Counted from the stretch's first letter, positions 27,099 through 36,790 are shown. The stretch: 64,000 nt of DNA from Dyella flava (GCF_016904955.1 NZ_JADIKE010000026.1:62001-126000), one strand, 5' to 3'. A program made the numbers and translations. The notes: generated by a model from the sequence alone, not told the origin.

Positions 27099-28109
27099 AT
27101 GAGCAATATCAACCTCATCGCACGCGACAATGGCGCGGGCCTCACGCGAGACATGCACCTGCTCGCCGGCTTGCTGCGCGAAGGCGGGCACGATGTCACG
27201 ATCACCGGGCTTGGCCATCGCAGCCGCCTGAGCAATCGCCTGCGGCGTTTGCATGCGCGCCTGCGTCGTCTGTTTCGCGGCTGGTTCCACGGCGAACTCA
27301 ACGCGCGTTACGACATGAACATCATGCTCGAACATGTGCGCCCGGAATCATTCGATCAGGCACACGTCAACATCCTGATTCCCAATCCGGAGTGGTTCCG
27401 CGAAGAATGGCTGCGTGAACTGCCGCATATCGATCTCATCTTCGCCAAGACCCAGCATGCCGAGCAGATCTTCGGCAAGCTGGGCTGCCGTGTCGTGCCG
27501 ATCGGCTTCACCGGCTCGGACTACCAGGATCGGGAAGTCGCGCGACAAGCCACGTTTTTCCACGGCCCCGGCCGCAGCGGCAACAAAGGCACCCTGCCCT
27601 TGCTGGAGCTGTGGGCACAGCATCCGGAGTGGCCCGAACTCACCGTGGTCTGGCGGCGCAAGCGGGTGGAGCTTCCCGAGCTGCCGCCCAATGTGAAGCT
27701 GATTCGCGACTATCTTCCCGAAGCGGAATTGCGCCGCCTGCACAACGCCAACGTGTTTCATCTGTGCCCGTCGCAAACCGAAGGCTATGGCCATTCGCTG
27801 GTGGAAAGCCTCAGTACGGGCTGCGTCACCATCACCACCGATGCCGAACCGATGAACGAACTGGTGACCGCCGAACGCGGTGTGCTGGTCGCCGCACATG
27901 CCAACGGCACGCAGGAGCTGGCCACGCTTTACGATTTCGATCTCGATGCCATGCGTGTCGCCATCGAACGCTGCATTGCCATGCCGAAAGAAGAACAAGC
28001 ATCGCTGGGACGCGCCGCACGCGCGTGGTACGAACACAACAACACGGCATTCCGCCAGCGTTTTCTGGATGCCATTGCCAACGCTGCTCCGCCAGCGCGT
28101 AACAAGTAA
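27099..28109 (+). CDS. GT4-like glycosyltransferase (paralogue 1)
   Basis: A 336-residue GT-B-like glycosyltransferase. Its C-terminal nucleotide-sugar-binding half has HLCPSQTEGYGHSLVESLSTGCVTITTDAEPMNEL, the pattern seen in GT4 enzymes with E-x7-E spacing. The N-terminal half (NIMLEHVRPESF, LIPNPEWFREEWL, DLIFAKTQHAEQIF, LGCRVVPIGFTG) closely matches the next gene, so the two arose by tandem duplication. It probably builds lipopolysaccharide core or O-chain in the cytoplasm; donor and acceptor are unknown. Confidence 0.85.
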   Translation: MSNINLIARDNGAGLTRDMHLLAGLLREGGHDVTITGLGHRSRLSNRLRRLHARLRRLFRGWFHGELNARYDMNIMLEHVRPESFDQAHVNILIPNPEWFREEWLRELPHIDLIFAKTQHAEQIFGKLGCRVVPIGFTGSDYQDREVARQATFFHGPGRSGNKGTLPLLELWAQHPEWPELTVVWRRKRVELPELPPNVKLIRDYLPEAELRRLHNANVFHLCPSQTEGYGHSLVESLSTGCVTITTDAEPMNELVTAERGVLVAAHANGTQELATLYDFDLDAMRVAIERCIAMPKEEQASLGRAARAWYEHNNTAFRQRFLDAIANAAPPARNK

Positions 28110-28114
28110 GCGGC

Positions 28115-29134
28115 GTGCCCGTCATGCCTGCCTCACTGAGCGTCAATCTGGTGGTGCGTGATAACGGCCTGGGGCTGACGCGCGACGCGCAATTGCTCGC
28201 CGATGCGCTCAAGGCCAGCGGCTGCACGGTGCATGTCACCTCGCTCGGCGAGCAGGACGAGCAACTGCGTTGGCGCTACGGGCGCGGACGGCGCGTGCTT
28301 TTCAGCCATCTGCGCCATACCTGGGCACGCTTGCGAGGTCACGCCCAATACGACCTCAATATCATGTTCGAACACCTGTGGCCGCTGCATTTACCGTTGG
28401 CGCGCTACAACATCGCCTTGCCGAATCCGGAGTGGTTCGACAGCAAGGATGCTGCACACCTGCGCTGCATGGATCACGTCTGGGCCAAGACCCGTCACGC
28501 GGAAGCACTATTCCAGCGCCTGGGCTGCAAGACGTCCTTCGTGGGTTTTGACAGCGATGATCGTTACGATCCGCAGGTCCGCCGAACGCGCCAGTTCTTC
28601 CACCTCGCTGGTGGCAGCCGCATCAAAGGCACCGAACGATTGCTGGCCTTATGGCGCAAGCACCCGGAATGGCCGACGCTGACCGTGCTGCAAAATCCTT
28701 CCTGCGCGCAGCCGGGGCCGGCGCAGGCGAATATACGGCACTGCGTGGAGTACGTGCCGGCAGAGGCCCTGCAAACGCTGCAAAATGCTCATGCCTACCA
28801 CGTGTGCCTGTCGGAAGCCGAAGGCTGGGGTCACTACATTGTTGAAGGCATGGGCGTCGGCGCTGTCGTCATCACCGTCGATGCAGCCCCCATGAACGAA
28901 CTCGTCGATGCCGAACGTGGCCTGCTGGTGGCTTATGCCAGCACCGGCACGATGGGTCACGCCACCACCTATCAGTTTGACGAACGCGCGATGGAGCAGA
29001 CGGTAGCGCAGGCGCTAAGCCTGAGCGATACCGAACTCGAGCGTAAAGGCGAATACGCCAGGCAGTGGTTTGTCGAGAACAAAGCGCAATTTGCCCAGCG
29101 TATCGGCCGGGCGCTAAGCGAACTCAGGATTTGA
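28115..29134 (+). CDS. GT4-like glycosyltransferase (paralogue 2)
   Basis: A 339-residue paralogue of the preceding gene. The same blocks recur: SVNLVVRDNGLGLTRDAQLL, NIMFEHLWPLHLPLARYNIALPNPEWFDS, DHVWAKTRHAEALF, LGCKTSFVGFDS, and a C-terminal VCLSEAEGWGHYIVEGMGVGAVVITVDAAPMNEL. The start may be 28115 or the ATG at 28124. It lies 5 bp behind its paralogue and ends by overlapping a convergent GT2 gene by 11 bp. Confidence 0.85.
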   Translation: MPVMPASLSVNLVVRDNGLGLTRDAQLLADALKASGCTVHVTSLGEQDEQLRWRYGRGRRVLFSHLRHTWARLRGHAQYDLNIMFEHLWPLHLPLARYNIALPNPEWFDSKDAAHLRCMDHVWAKTRHAEALFQRLGCKTSFVGFDSDDRYDPQVRRTRQFFHLAGGSRIKGTERLLALWRKHPEWPTLTVLQNPSCAQPGPAQANIRHCVEYVPAEALQTLQNAHAYHVCLSEAEGWGHYIVEGMGVGAVVITVDAAPMNELVDAERGLLVAYASTGTMGHATTYQFDERAMEQTVAQALSLSDTELERKGEYARQWFVENKAQFAQRIGRALSELRI

Positions 29135-29978
29135 GTGCAGGATCGGCCAAGTGCCGATCAACGCCCTGCTCGCAACGCGTGATGCGCTCGGTAAGCGTGG
29201 CGCGATAGAGCCGATTGTTGGGCAAGCTCATATCGTTCACGTCTACCTGGGCCCGCGTCTTGTGCTCCAGATGCGCGGCCAGCGCACACCATTTCAGCTG
29301 ACGCCGACGCAGACCGGCATTTTCCAGCCGGGCGGCCAGTTCGCGATCTTCCGCGCCGTAGCCTTCCATGCGCTCATCGAAGCCGTTGACGCGCAGCAGA
29401 TCTTCACGCCAGAAGCTCATGTTGCAGCTCATGACCCGGCCGCCGTTTTTTCCCTTCGCCTTCCAGCGTGCCAGCCCCGGTGCGCGGAACGAGTAAATAC
29501 GGCGAATGCCGTCGAAAACGTGGAAGTCCACATCCGCCCAAGGTGCAAAGACCGGACGGCCGCCAGCCAGCAGGCGAGCGGTTTCGCGCGTGGTCGTCTT
29601 GAAGCGGCCACCCTGCAGAAAGTAACCCGGCTCGGCGAGCATCAGATGATCGGCGATGAAGGCCGGGTGCAGGACCATGTCGCCATCCGTCAGCACCACA
29701 TAATCGCCGCGGCTGGCCGCAATGCCCAGATTGCGGCAACGCGCGGCCCGAAAGCCCAGATCCTCCTGCCACAGGTGGCGCAACGGCACCGGAAAATCCT
29801 TTGCCATCGACTCGACCAGCTGCCGGGTGTCTTCCTTCGAGCCATCGTCCGCCACGATGACTTCGTCAGGCAGCCGGGTCTGCGCCGCCACGCTGCGCAA
29901 GACCTGCTTGAGCGCATCCGGCCAGTTGTAGGTGATGACGATCAACGACACTTTGTGCGGCTTGCCCCCGGCGGTCAT
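29124..29978 (-). CDS. GT2 glycosyltransferase with galactosyltransferase-type C-terminus
   Basis: A 284-residue GT-A enzyme. The nucleotide-binding N-terminus SLIVITYNWPDALKQVLRSV, VIVADDGSKEDT and the LTDGDMV DXD-like motif lie in the first 100 residues. A Glyco_transf_7C-like segment (MSFWREDLLRVNGFDERMEGYGAEDREL) follows at about 185-212. Cytoplasmic, no membrane segment. Its ATG overlaps the stop of the O-antigen ligase-like gene (ATGA), so the two are one operon on the minus strand. Confidence 0.88.
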   Translation of the reverse strand: MTAGGKPHKVSLIVITYNWPDALKQVLRSVAAQTRLPDEVIVADDGSKEDTRQLVESMAKDFPVPLRHLWQEDLGFRAARCRNLGIAASRGDYVVLTDGDMVLHPAFIADHLMLAEPGYFLQGGRFKTTTRETARLLAGGRPVFAPWADVDFHVFDGIRRIYSFRAPGLARWKAKGKNGGRVMSCNMSFWREDLLRVNGFDERMEGYGAEDRELAARLENAGLRRRQLKWCALAAHLEHKTRAQVDVNDMSLPNNRLYRATLTERITRCEQGVDRHLADPALKS

Positions 29979-31237
29979 GCACGAACCTCTTTTCCACGAC
30001 GTTGCTGGCTATCCCTGACGCGCCACATCAGCCCCATGCTGATCGCCAGCGGCAGCCAGCCCATCAGCCATTCCACGCTGGGCTTCTGCATCAGTTCGGG
30101 CGCATCGAACTGGAAGGCTACCGTCGAAAACACCCACAGCGCCAGCAGACAGCGACCGGTCGCGATGTGCCGGAACAGCCAGCCACGCCAGCCGACGATC
30201 AGCCACATCGCCACCCACAACAGGCCGGCCGGGATACCCAGCATGATCGCATTGTGGGTAAAGACATTGTGGCTGTGCGTCCAGACCTCGTCACCGACGT
30301 GGATTTCGTAATGACTGGCCATGCCCAGTCCATGCCAGGGATGGGCTTTGATCAGGTCCCACGCCTGCTCGAAGATTTGCGGCCGATACGACATGCCGCG
30401 CTGCTCGACGTAGCGCCAGCCGCCGAATCCAACGGCCAGTGCGGCCAACGCGAGTATCACCAGCGCCCGCAACTTGACGTGCCCATGTCGCGCGCTCAGC
30501 AACATGCAGCCCTGCGCGACAAGGATCGCCAGCCACGCCGCACGGCTGTACGTCATCACCACGAAAACCGACAGCATCCCGAGCGATACGATCTGGATCA
30601 CGTGCAGCCAGCGGCCACGCACGGTGGTCTGCGCCAGCCACACGATCGCAGCGCCATAGGCAAATCCGGCCAGATTGGGATTGTCGAGCATGCCGAAGGA
30701 AACCAGGCGCCCCTGTTGCTGCCACATCGTCGTATGCAGGGTCCGCCATGGAAACGTGGCCACGCCGCCGAGCGCACTCAACGCCAGACCCACCGCGCCC
30801 CAGAACAGCAACCGACGAAACCACTGCGGATTGCCGGCCACCAGCGCCGCCCAGGTGATCACGAACAGCAACACATAGACCGCCACAAAGACGTTGTCAC
30901 CCGCATGCCCGTAATTGGCCCACGCCGATGACAGACTCGACCAGGCCAGAAAAGCCAGCAACAGCCAGGCATCGAGACTATGTGCAATGCGCCGGCGAAA
31001 CTCGCCGCGCCGCTGCCACACCCACCACACGGCCGGCGCGATGAACAGCAACAGCAGACTGTCGTGGTAAGGCTTGCCGGGGTTCCATACCTTGTCGCCA
31101 ACCGGGCTCGCCGCCAGGCCGACCAGCAACCACCACATCCCCAGCAGCAGCCAGTAACCGGCCCATTTCGGCAAATCGGACTGCAACCGGAATCGCTGTC
31201 CCCGCGTGGCGGCAAGGTTTGGCTTTTTCATCTGCAT
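29975..31237 (-). CDS. O-antigen ligase-like (Wzy_C/WaaL) membrane protein
   Basis: A 420-residue protein with about eleven hydrophobic helices and the large periplasmic loop typical of the Wzy_C family. In that loop, DLIKAHPWHGLGMASHYEIH, then DEVWTHSHNVFTHNAIMLGIPAG, matches the conserved H-rich loop of O-antigen ligases and some polymerases. It probably transfers the O-chain or another glycan to the lipid A core in the periplasm. I start at 31237 (MQMKKPNLAATRG); the frame extends to 31450 but that part has no membrane character. Confidence 0.82.
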   Translation of the reverse strand: MQMKKPNLAATRGQRFRLQSDLPKWAGYWLLLGMWWLLVGLAASPVGDKVWNPGKPYHDSLLLLFIAPAVWWVWQRRGEFRRRIAHSLDAWLLLAFLAWSSLSSAWANYGHAGDNVFVAVYVLLFVITWAALVAGNPQWFRRLLFWGAVGLALSALGGVATFPWRTLHTTMWQQQGRLVSFGMLDNPNLAGFAYGAAIVWLAQTTVRGRWLHVIQIVSLGMLSVFVVMTYSRAAWLAILVAQGCMLLSARHGHVKLRALVILALAALAVGFGGWRYVEQRGMSYRPQIFEQAWDLIKAHPWHGLGMASHYEIHVGDEVWTHSHNVFTHNAIMLGIPAGLLWVAMWLIVGWRGWLFRHIATGRCLLALWVFSTVAFQFDAPELMQKPSVEWLMGWLPLAISMGLMWRVRDSQQRRGKEVRA

Positions 31238-31492
31238 GCTGGCGACATTCTTCCCATGATCTGGAACACAACGCCCCATACCGCGTTTGGTAACAGCTGG
31301 GCGTCCCCCGCTTCGTGCGGCATCCATCGAACCAGCCCGAATACCCGCGCATGTTGCCTGCCCGAGGCTGAAACGCAATGAACTGGCGCGATGCAGCCTG
31401 TTCTTTTGTGACGGCGGACGCTTCCGGCGCGCCAACTGTAGCCCGCCCATGCCAGGGCCTGTCTACAGAAAGCCTTAGGCTAGAATGCGCGC

Positions 31493-32311
31493 ATGGCGCA
31501 CCTTCTTCCGTTCACGCTCGTTGTGATGACCCGCAATGAGGCGCAAAAAATCGCGCGCTGCCTGGACAGCGTGCCCTTCGCCGCCGAAAAACTGGTGGTG
31601 GATAGCGGCAGTACCGACGACACGGTGGCCATTGCGCGCGCCCATGGCGCACGGGTGGTAGCGCAGGAATGGCTGGGTTTCGGCCCGCAACGCAACTTCG
31701 CCGCCGGCCACTGCAGTCACCCGTGGATTCTTGCGCTGGACGCCGACGAATACCTCACGCCCGAGCTGAGCGACGAATTGCAACGCCGGCTGCCGGCCCT
31801 GATGGAAAGCGATACCGCCGCCGCCGTGTTGCGCCGGCATCTGATCTACATGGGCAAGCCGATGCGCTGGTATCGCCCGGCGGTCGGCGAAAAAATGGCC
31901 CGTTTCTACCATCGCGACCGCGCCCGCTGGAGCGATGTCCGTGTGCATGAGTCGCTGCAGTTCAAAGGTCCTTCGATCACCTTCAAGGCGCCGTTCCTGC
32001 ACGACAACAATCCCAGCCTGGTCGAGAAGCAGCTTAAGGTATTGCTGTATGCCGAGCTGAAGTGCCGCGACTGGCACGACAAGGACAAGTCCACACGCAT
32101 GTGGCAGACCCCGTTCGTGTTCGCCCTGGCTTTCATCAAGGATTACTTCCTGCGCCTGGGCTTTCTGGACGGCTGGCGCGGCTACGCCATTGCGCAAACG
32201 GCCGCCAGCTACGCGGCCTATAAGCGCATGCGCTATTTCGAAATGCGCCAGAATCCCGCCTCTCGCGATACCGCCGCGGACGCCCTGACCCGCAGCGGAC
32301 TGGATCACTGA
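31493..32311 (+). CDS. GT2 glycosyltransferase, WaaE/KdtX-like
   Basis: A 272-residue GT-A enzyme of the lipopolysaccharide core group. It has LVVMTRNEAQKIARCLDSVPF, VVDSGSTDDTV, the FGPQRNFAA segment and the LDADEYL DXD motif at about residues 80-87, which is characteristic of WaaE (core glucosyltransferase). A helical C-terminus around FIKDYFLRLGFLDGWRGY is also family-like. The stop and next start overlap as TGATG, so the two are co-translated. Sugar specificity is inferred only. Confidence 0.88.
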   Translation: MAHLLPFTLVVMTRNEAQKIARCLDSVPFAAEKLVVDSGSTDDTVAIARAHGARVVAQEWLGFGPQRNFAAGHCSHPWILALDADEYLTPELSDELQRRLPALMESDTAAAVLRRHLIYMGKPMRWYRPAVGEKMARFYHRDRARWSDVRVHESLQFKGPSITFKAPFLHDNNPSLVEKQLKVLLYAELKCRDWHDKDKSTRMWQTPFVFALAFIKDYFLRLGFLDGWRGYAIAQTAASYAAYKRMRYFEMRQNPASRDTAADALTRSGLDH

Positions 32312-33336
32312 TGCCCAAGCACTATCTGCTCTACGGTTCCGAACGCTATGCACTGGCCATCCTGCGACCGCTGCAAGCAGCCATCCGCGCACGCGGCGAT
32401 GAAACCGCCTGGTTCTTCGATGGCCCCGGCGCGGAAGATCTGGTCGAAGGCGAGCGGTCGCTCAGCGTGAAGGAAGTGCGTCGCTGGAATCCGATCGCGG
32501 TGATCACGCCCGGCAACCATCTGCCGCATTTCTTTCCCGGCGTGAAGGTGGAAACCTTCCACGGCTTCAACGCCGGCAAGCCGCGTCATGTGTACATCCG
32601 CGGCTTCTTCGACCTGTACTGCACCACCGGCCCCAAAGACACCGCGCAATTCGGCGCGCTGTCCGACAAGCTCGGCCATTTCACCGTGACGGAAACCGGC
32701 TGGCCCAAGCTCGATCCTTTTATGAAGGAAATCGCCGGCCCGTTGCCGCCCGTAAGCAAGCCGCCGGTCATCCTTTATCACTCCACCTTCTCGCCTTCGT
32801 GGAGCGCCGCGGAAACCTTGTATGAGGAAGTGAAGCGTCTGTCGCGCGACGGCCGCTGGCACTGGATCGTGTCGTTCCATCCGAAGATGAATCCGGAGAC
32901 CACCGCCAAGTTCAAGGCGCTGCAGAACGAGTACCTGACCTTCGCTGAAAACGACAACATCCTGGACCTGTTCACGCAGGTCGACATGATGTGTTCGGAT
33001 ACCTCGTCCGCGCTGAGCGAATTCCTGCTCACCGGCAAGCCGGTGGTGACGTTCAAGAATCGCGCCCCCGGTCCGCAGCTGATCGATATCGACGACCCCT
33101 CGCAATTCGAGCCGGCCATCGAGCGGGCGCTGTCGCGGCCGCCGGAACTGATGCAGGCGATCAAAACCTTCAGCGACGCCATCCACCCCTATCGCGACGG
33201 GCATTCCAGTGAACGCGTGCTGGACGCCATCGATGCGTTTATTGCTGCGGGTGGCCGCAATCGCAAATCCAAACCCTTGAATTTCTGGCGCAAATTGAAG
33301 TTGCGCCGGCGCATCGGCTATTGGGGTCCGGCCTGA
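32311..33336 (+). CDS. CDP-glycerol glycerophosphotransferase-like protein
   Basis: A 341-residue GT-B-like protein resembling the catalytic half of TagF/CDP-glycerol glycerophosphotransferases. It has the HGFNAGKPRHVYIRGFFDLYCTTGP block (residues about 84-108). The VILYHSTFSPSW strand and DMMCSDTSSALSEFLLTGKPVVTF (residues about 226-249) correspond to the nucleotide-binding and S-D-x-SS-E elements. In Gram-negatives such genes lie in surface-glycan clusters and may add a glycerol phosphate or related decoration; function here is inferred. Confidence 0.8.
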   Translation: MPKHYLLYGSERYALAILRPLQAAIRARGDETAWFFDGPGAEDLVEGERSLSVKEVRRWNPIAVITPGNHLPHFFPGVKVETFHGFNAGKPRHVYIRGFFDLYCTTGPKDTAQFGALSDKLGHFTVTETGWPKLDPFMKEIAGPLPPVSKPPVILYHSTFSPSWSAAETLYEEVKRLSRDGRWHWIVSFHPKMNPETTAKFKALQNEYLTFAENDNILDLFTQVDMMCSDTSSALSEFLLTGKPVVTFKNRAPGPQLIDIDDPSQFEPAIERALSRPPELMQAIKTFSDAIHPYRDGHSSERVLDAIDAFIAAGGRNRKSKPLNFWRKLKLRRRIGYWGPA

Positions 33337-33413
33337 CCGGCGACACCGTCACAGCCAATTCACCCGCATAGCTCAGTAGAATTCCGACCACCCGAGACGG
33401 ATGGCTTTAGCAA

Positions 33414-35144
33414 GTGTCGACCCATAACTATCGCCGATCCGAAGCACTGCGCGCCCTGTGGCCATGGCTGCCGCTGTGGACCGTGGTCGCGCTCATCGCG
33501 ATCTTTTCCCACGGCCCGATGCCGCTCTACTCCACCCGCACGCTCGCCGTGGCCTGGGAAATGTGGAACGGGCACCACTGGCTGGTACCGCACATCAACG
33601 GCGAACCGTATAGCGAGAAAGTGCCGCTGCTGTTCTGGCTGATCCACGCCGGCTGGCTCGTGTTCGGCGTCAGCGATGTGTGGCCGCGCGTGCTGGAAGT
33701 GATCTTTGGCGCCATCCAGCTGGTGCAGGTTTCGGTGCTGGCACGCCGCCTCTTTCCCGAACGCCCATGGGTCGCGAAAGCTGCGCCGTGGATGTTGATG
33801 GCGTTGTCGTACGCGTTCCTGTTCGGCCTGCAGATCATGTACGAGGTGCTGCTGGTCGACTGCGTGCTGGGTGCCTTGCTCTGCCTGACCCCCAAGGCCA
33901 GCCGCGCCGAACCGCGCTGGCTGCTGTTCGGACTGCTGATCGGCGCGGGTTTGCTGACCAAGGGCCCGGTGATGCTGCTGCACATCGCGTTCCCGTGGCT
34001 GCTCGGCCCGATCTGGAACGACTGGGCACGCGAACATCGCGGCCGCTGGTATACGCGCGGCGTCCTGTCCATCTTGCTTGGCCTGGCGATGTTGGTGGCC
34101 TGGGCGATTCCGGCCGGCTTCAGCGGCGGCGATGCGTACCGTCACCGCCTGTTCTTCACGCAGACCGCTGGGCGCGTTGTGAAAGGCGTGCAAACCGATC
34201 AGAAGCTGCAAAGCCATCCGCGCTGGATTGGCTGGTATCTGATCTCGCTGCCCATGCTGCTGTTCCCGTTCAGCGCATGGCCGCGCGCCTGGGTTGCGCT
34301 GGGCACGCTGCGCAAACCACTGGATAACGGGCTGCGTTTTGCGCTGTGCTGGGTCATCCCGTCGTTCGTGGTGTTCTCGCTCATCAGCGGCAAACAGTGG
34401 TACTACCTGCTGCCGGAATTCGCCGGCTGGATGCTGCTGCTGGCCGGAGCCATCGCGGTATTGCGCGAGCAGCGCGCCCAACTGGCCGACAACTACTGGT
34501 TGGGAAGCTGGCCGCTCGGTATCGGCAGCGTGCTGTTTGCGATCCTGCTGTTCGCACTGCCGTACCTGACCCAGGTACACAAGCTGCACGGCGAATGGAT
34601 CGAAGGTGCCGCGCCGTACAGCCGCACCTTCAGCGTGATGTTCCTGCTGCTCGGTTGCCTGCTGCTGGTACGCGGACGTGGCGAAATGCGCCGTGTCGCA
34701 CTTGCCGGACTGGTCGGCGTGCTGGCGCTCAATACCTTGTTCACCCTGACCTTGTGGCACAAATACGATCTCAGCCCGGCCTCGGCGATGATTTCCAGCG
34801 CACAAGCCGGGCACCACGCGGTGGCCATCCAGGGCAACTACGAAGGCCAGTTCCATTTCGCGGGAAGACTGAGCCAGCCGATCACCGAACTCTGGAATGC
34901 CGAGGCCCTGCAGGATTTCGCCAGGCAACATCCGGATGGCCTGATCATCACTCACCCGGACCAGGTTGAACCTTCAGCCCTGCGCTACGGCCTGCTGGTG
35001 CAACCGTTCCGCTCGTCGTGGCTGGAAATCTGGCCGGCCGCGACGCTGGCCGATCTCCGCGCCGGCCGCACGCCCGCCGAACCCACGCAAGCCCCAACCG
35101 TCTTCCCAGCCCCCACGACCGTGCAATACGGCCAACAGCCATGA
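33414..35144 (+). CDS. ArnT-like glycosyltransferase (second copy)
   Basis: A 576-residue multi-pass protein related to the ArnT/GT83 group. The first loop has SHGPMPLYSTRTLAVAWEM, HHWLVPHINGEPYSEKVPLLFWLIHAGW, comparable to the DEPR...W(L/V)PH...KPPL hallmark. The first acidic residue expected in the catalytic motif is not obvious (HGPMPLY instead of D/E-E-x-R), so activity should be tested. The start codon is GTG at 33414. The stop overlaps the next ATG as ATGA. Confidence 0.78.
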   Translation: MSTHNYRRSEALRALWPWLPLWTVVALIAIFSHGPMPLYSTRTLAVAWEMWNGHHWLVPHINGEPYSEKVPLLFWLIHAGWLVFGVSDVWPRVLEVIFGAIQLVQVSVLARRLFPERPWVAKAAPWMLMALSYAFLFGLQIMYEVLLVDCVLGALLCLTPKASRAEPRWLLFGLLIGAGLLTKGPVMLLHIAFPWLLGPIWNDWAREHRGRWYTRGVLSILLGLAMLVAWAIPAGFSGGDAYRHRLFFTQTAGRVVKGVQTDQKLQSHPRWIGWYLISLPMLLFPFSAWPRAWVALGTLRKPLDNGLRFALCWVIPSFVVFSLISGKQWYYLLPEFAGWMLLLAGAIAVLREQRAQLADNYWLGSWPLGIGSVLFAILLFALPYLTQVHKLHGEWIEGAAPYSRTFSVMFLLLGCLLLVRGRGEMRRVALAGLVGVLALNTLFTLTLWHKYDLSPASAMISSAQAGHHAVAIQGNYEGQFHFAGRLSQPITELWNAEALQDFARQHPDGLIITHPDQVEPSALRYGLLVQPFRSSWLEIWPAATLADLRAGRTPAEPTQAPTVFPAPTTVQYGQQP

Positions 35145-35467
35145 ATGCCGGCCTGATCGCCAGCCTGCGCGCACAATGCAACGGCCCGCGCGATGGCGCA
35201 CTGCTGCGTTTCTCGCTGGGCAATGCCTTGCTTGAACAAGGCGAGCACGCTGCTGCCGCGGAAGAACTTCGCCGTGCAGTGTCGTTCGATCCGCACTATT
35301 CCGCCGCGTGGAAATTATTAGGCAAGGCATGCCTTGGTGGTGGCGATACTTCCGGCGCGGCAGATGCGTGGCGGCAAGGCATCGAGGTGGCGCGCCAGCG
35401 CGGCGACAAGCAAGCCGAAAAAGAAATGACGGTATTTTTGCGGCGCGTGGAAAAGGCCGATAACTAA
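35141..35467 (+). CDS. Small TPR-repeat protein
   Basis: A 108-residue protein with about two tetratricopeptide motifs (LLRFSLGNALLEQGEHAAAAEELRRAVSFDP and AWKLLGKACLGGGDTSGAADAWRQGIEVA) and a charged C-terminus. TPRs act as protein interaction modules. It overlaps the ArnT-like gene by 4 bp and ends the operon, just before an inverted repeat pair. The partner is unknown. Confidence 0.85.
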   Translation: MNAGLIASLRAQCNGPRDGALLRFSLGNALLEQGEHAAAAEELRRAVSFDPHYSAAWKLLGKACLGGGDTSGAADAWRQGIEVARQRGDKQAEKEMTVFLRRVEKADN

Positions 35468-35475
35468 CGCCTTGC

Positions 35476-35634
35476 TCCCTCTCCCCTCCGGGGAGAGGGT
35501 CGGGGTGAGGGGCCGCGCTTGCCATAAACATCGTCGTTACGACACATGTTCGCTTTGATGTTTCAGGGCTACGCAACCAACTCTTTCGCAAGAGTGCCCC
35601 CTCACCCCAGCCCTCTCCCCGGAGGGGAGAGGGA
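35476..35634. repeat. Inverted pair of G/C-rich palindromic repeats
   Basis: A 38-bp stretch around CCCTCTCCCCTCCGGGGAGA at 35476-35513 is repeated in reverse at about 35596-35634 with only small changes, and each arm contains its own palindrome. The 80-bp centre has no gene. It lies between convergent TPR and LpxL-like genes and could end transcription from both sides. Confidence 0.8.
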
Positions 35635-35646
35635 GAAAAACGCTAG

Positions 35647-36531
35647 CTAAAAATCGTACGGACTCGGCCGGTTATCCGCCGAATACCGCTTGTAATGCCA
35701 CTGATACTGCGCGAACGCGAGCTTCACGCAATCCTCCACACCACGATTGAGCGCCCCGCACGCACGCGGCAAATCCGCATCAGCCAAACCTTCCGGCGCA
35801 GGCAAAAAGTGAATGCGATATCCCGCACCACGCGGCAAGCGCTCGGCAAATGCAAACAGCACCGTGGAACCGGTACGCGCCGCCAGCCGCGGCAGCAACA
35901 CCATGGTCATCGCTTCGCGGCCGAAAAAATCGGCAAATTCGCCTTCACCGGCACGCGGTTTTTGATCCGGCAGAATGCCCACCGTCCCGCCGCCCGCCAG
36001 GCGCTTATACAAAGCCCGCACACCAGCACCTTCAGCGCGAACCTGCTCCGGCGCCAGCGCACCACGCACCTTGCGCAACAACGCCTCCACCGCGGCGATG
36101 CGCGGCGGACGGTACAAGATCGCCATCGATGTCTTGCGGCACAGCCAGTAGTTGAGCAACTCCCAGCATCCCAGGTGCGGCGCGGCAATGATCACGCCCT
36201 TGCCGGAAGCAAGCGCGGCATCGAACAACGCCTCCCCGCGCACTTCGCGTATCAGCCCCAGCGCATGCTCGGCGCCGGAGCCCCAGATCTTCACGATCTC
36301 GGTAATCGACTTGCCACCCTCGATCATCGCCTCGCGCACCAGCGCTGCCTGCGCCTGCTCATCCAGCTCCGGCCGCGTGATGGCGATATTCACCGCCGTA
36401 TAGCGCGCCATCTTGCCGCCACGCTTCAACGCCAGCCGACCGAAGCCCGCGCCAATGCCCTGCAACCAGCGCAAGGGCAGCAGGCCGAACAGGCGCAACA
36501 GCAGGTAGACGAGGAAGATATCGGGACGCAT
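35647..36531 (-). CDS. LpxL/HtrB-like lipid A acyltransferase
   Basis: A 294-residue inner-membrane acyltransferase of the lysophospholipid/lipid A family. It has an N-terminal hydrophobic segment, the catalytic HX4E motif in PHLGCWELLNYWL (about residues 118-130), LPDQKPRAGEGEFADFFG around 190-207, and a C-terminal FAQYQWHYKRYS typical of LpxL/LpxM. It adds a secondary acyl chain to lipid A, in keeping with the adjacent lipopolysaccharide glycosyltransferase genes. Whether it is LpxL or LpxM cannot be told from sequence by eye. Confidence 0.88.
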   Translation of the reverse strand: MRPDIFLVYLLLRLFGLLPLRWLQGIGAGFGRLALKRGGKMARYTAVNIAITRPELDEQAQAALVREAMIEGGKSITEIVKIWGSGAEHALGLIREVRGEALFDAALASGKGVIIAAPHLGCWELLNYWLCRKTSMAILYRPPRIAAVEALLRKVRGALAPEQVRAEGAGVRALYKRLAGGGTVGILPDQKPRAGEGEFADFFGREAMTMVLLPRLAARTGSTVLFAFAERLPRGAGYRIHFLPAPEGLADADLPRACGALNRGVEDCVKLAFAQYQWHYKRYSADNRPSPYDF

Positions 36532-36790
36532 GTGGCCAGCTAGTGGTGCCTGGAGGCGGACGCGTAAGCGTAAAGGGACGCGGGATGAGTAGCGAGGGTG
36601 GAACGCACGGCCTCATCGCCACTGCCAGGATGTGCTCAAGCTATCGAGCTCGCTGCCGTAGAACACATGTAGGCCACCACCTTCCGAAGCCATCCGAATT
36701 TGCGCCCTCGCCACTCATCCTTCGCCTCTTTACCGTCCCGTCATTCCCCTGCACAGTTGCCGCACTCAGTCACTGCCCAGCTCATCGCCC

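Noticed and set aside
33360..34955. A 531-codon minus-strand open frame
   Set aside because: Antisense of the second ArnT-like gene; glutamine/histidine/arginine-rich mirrored composition, no family.
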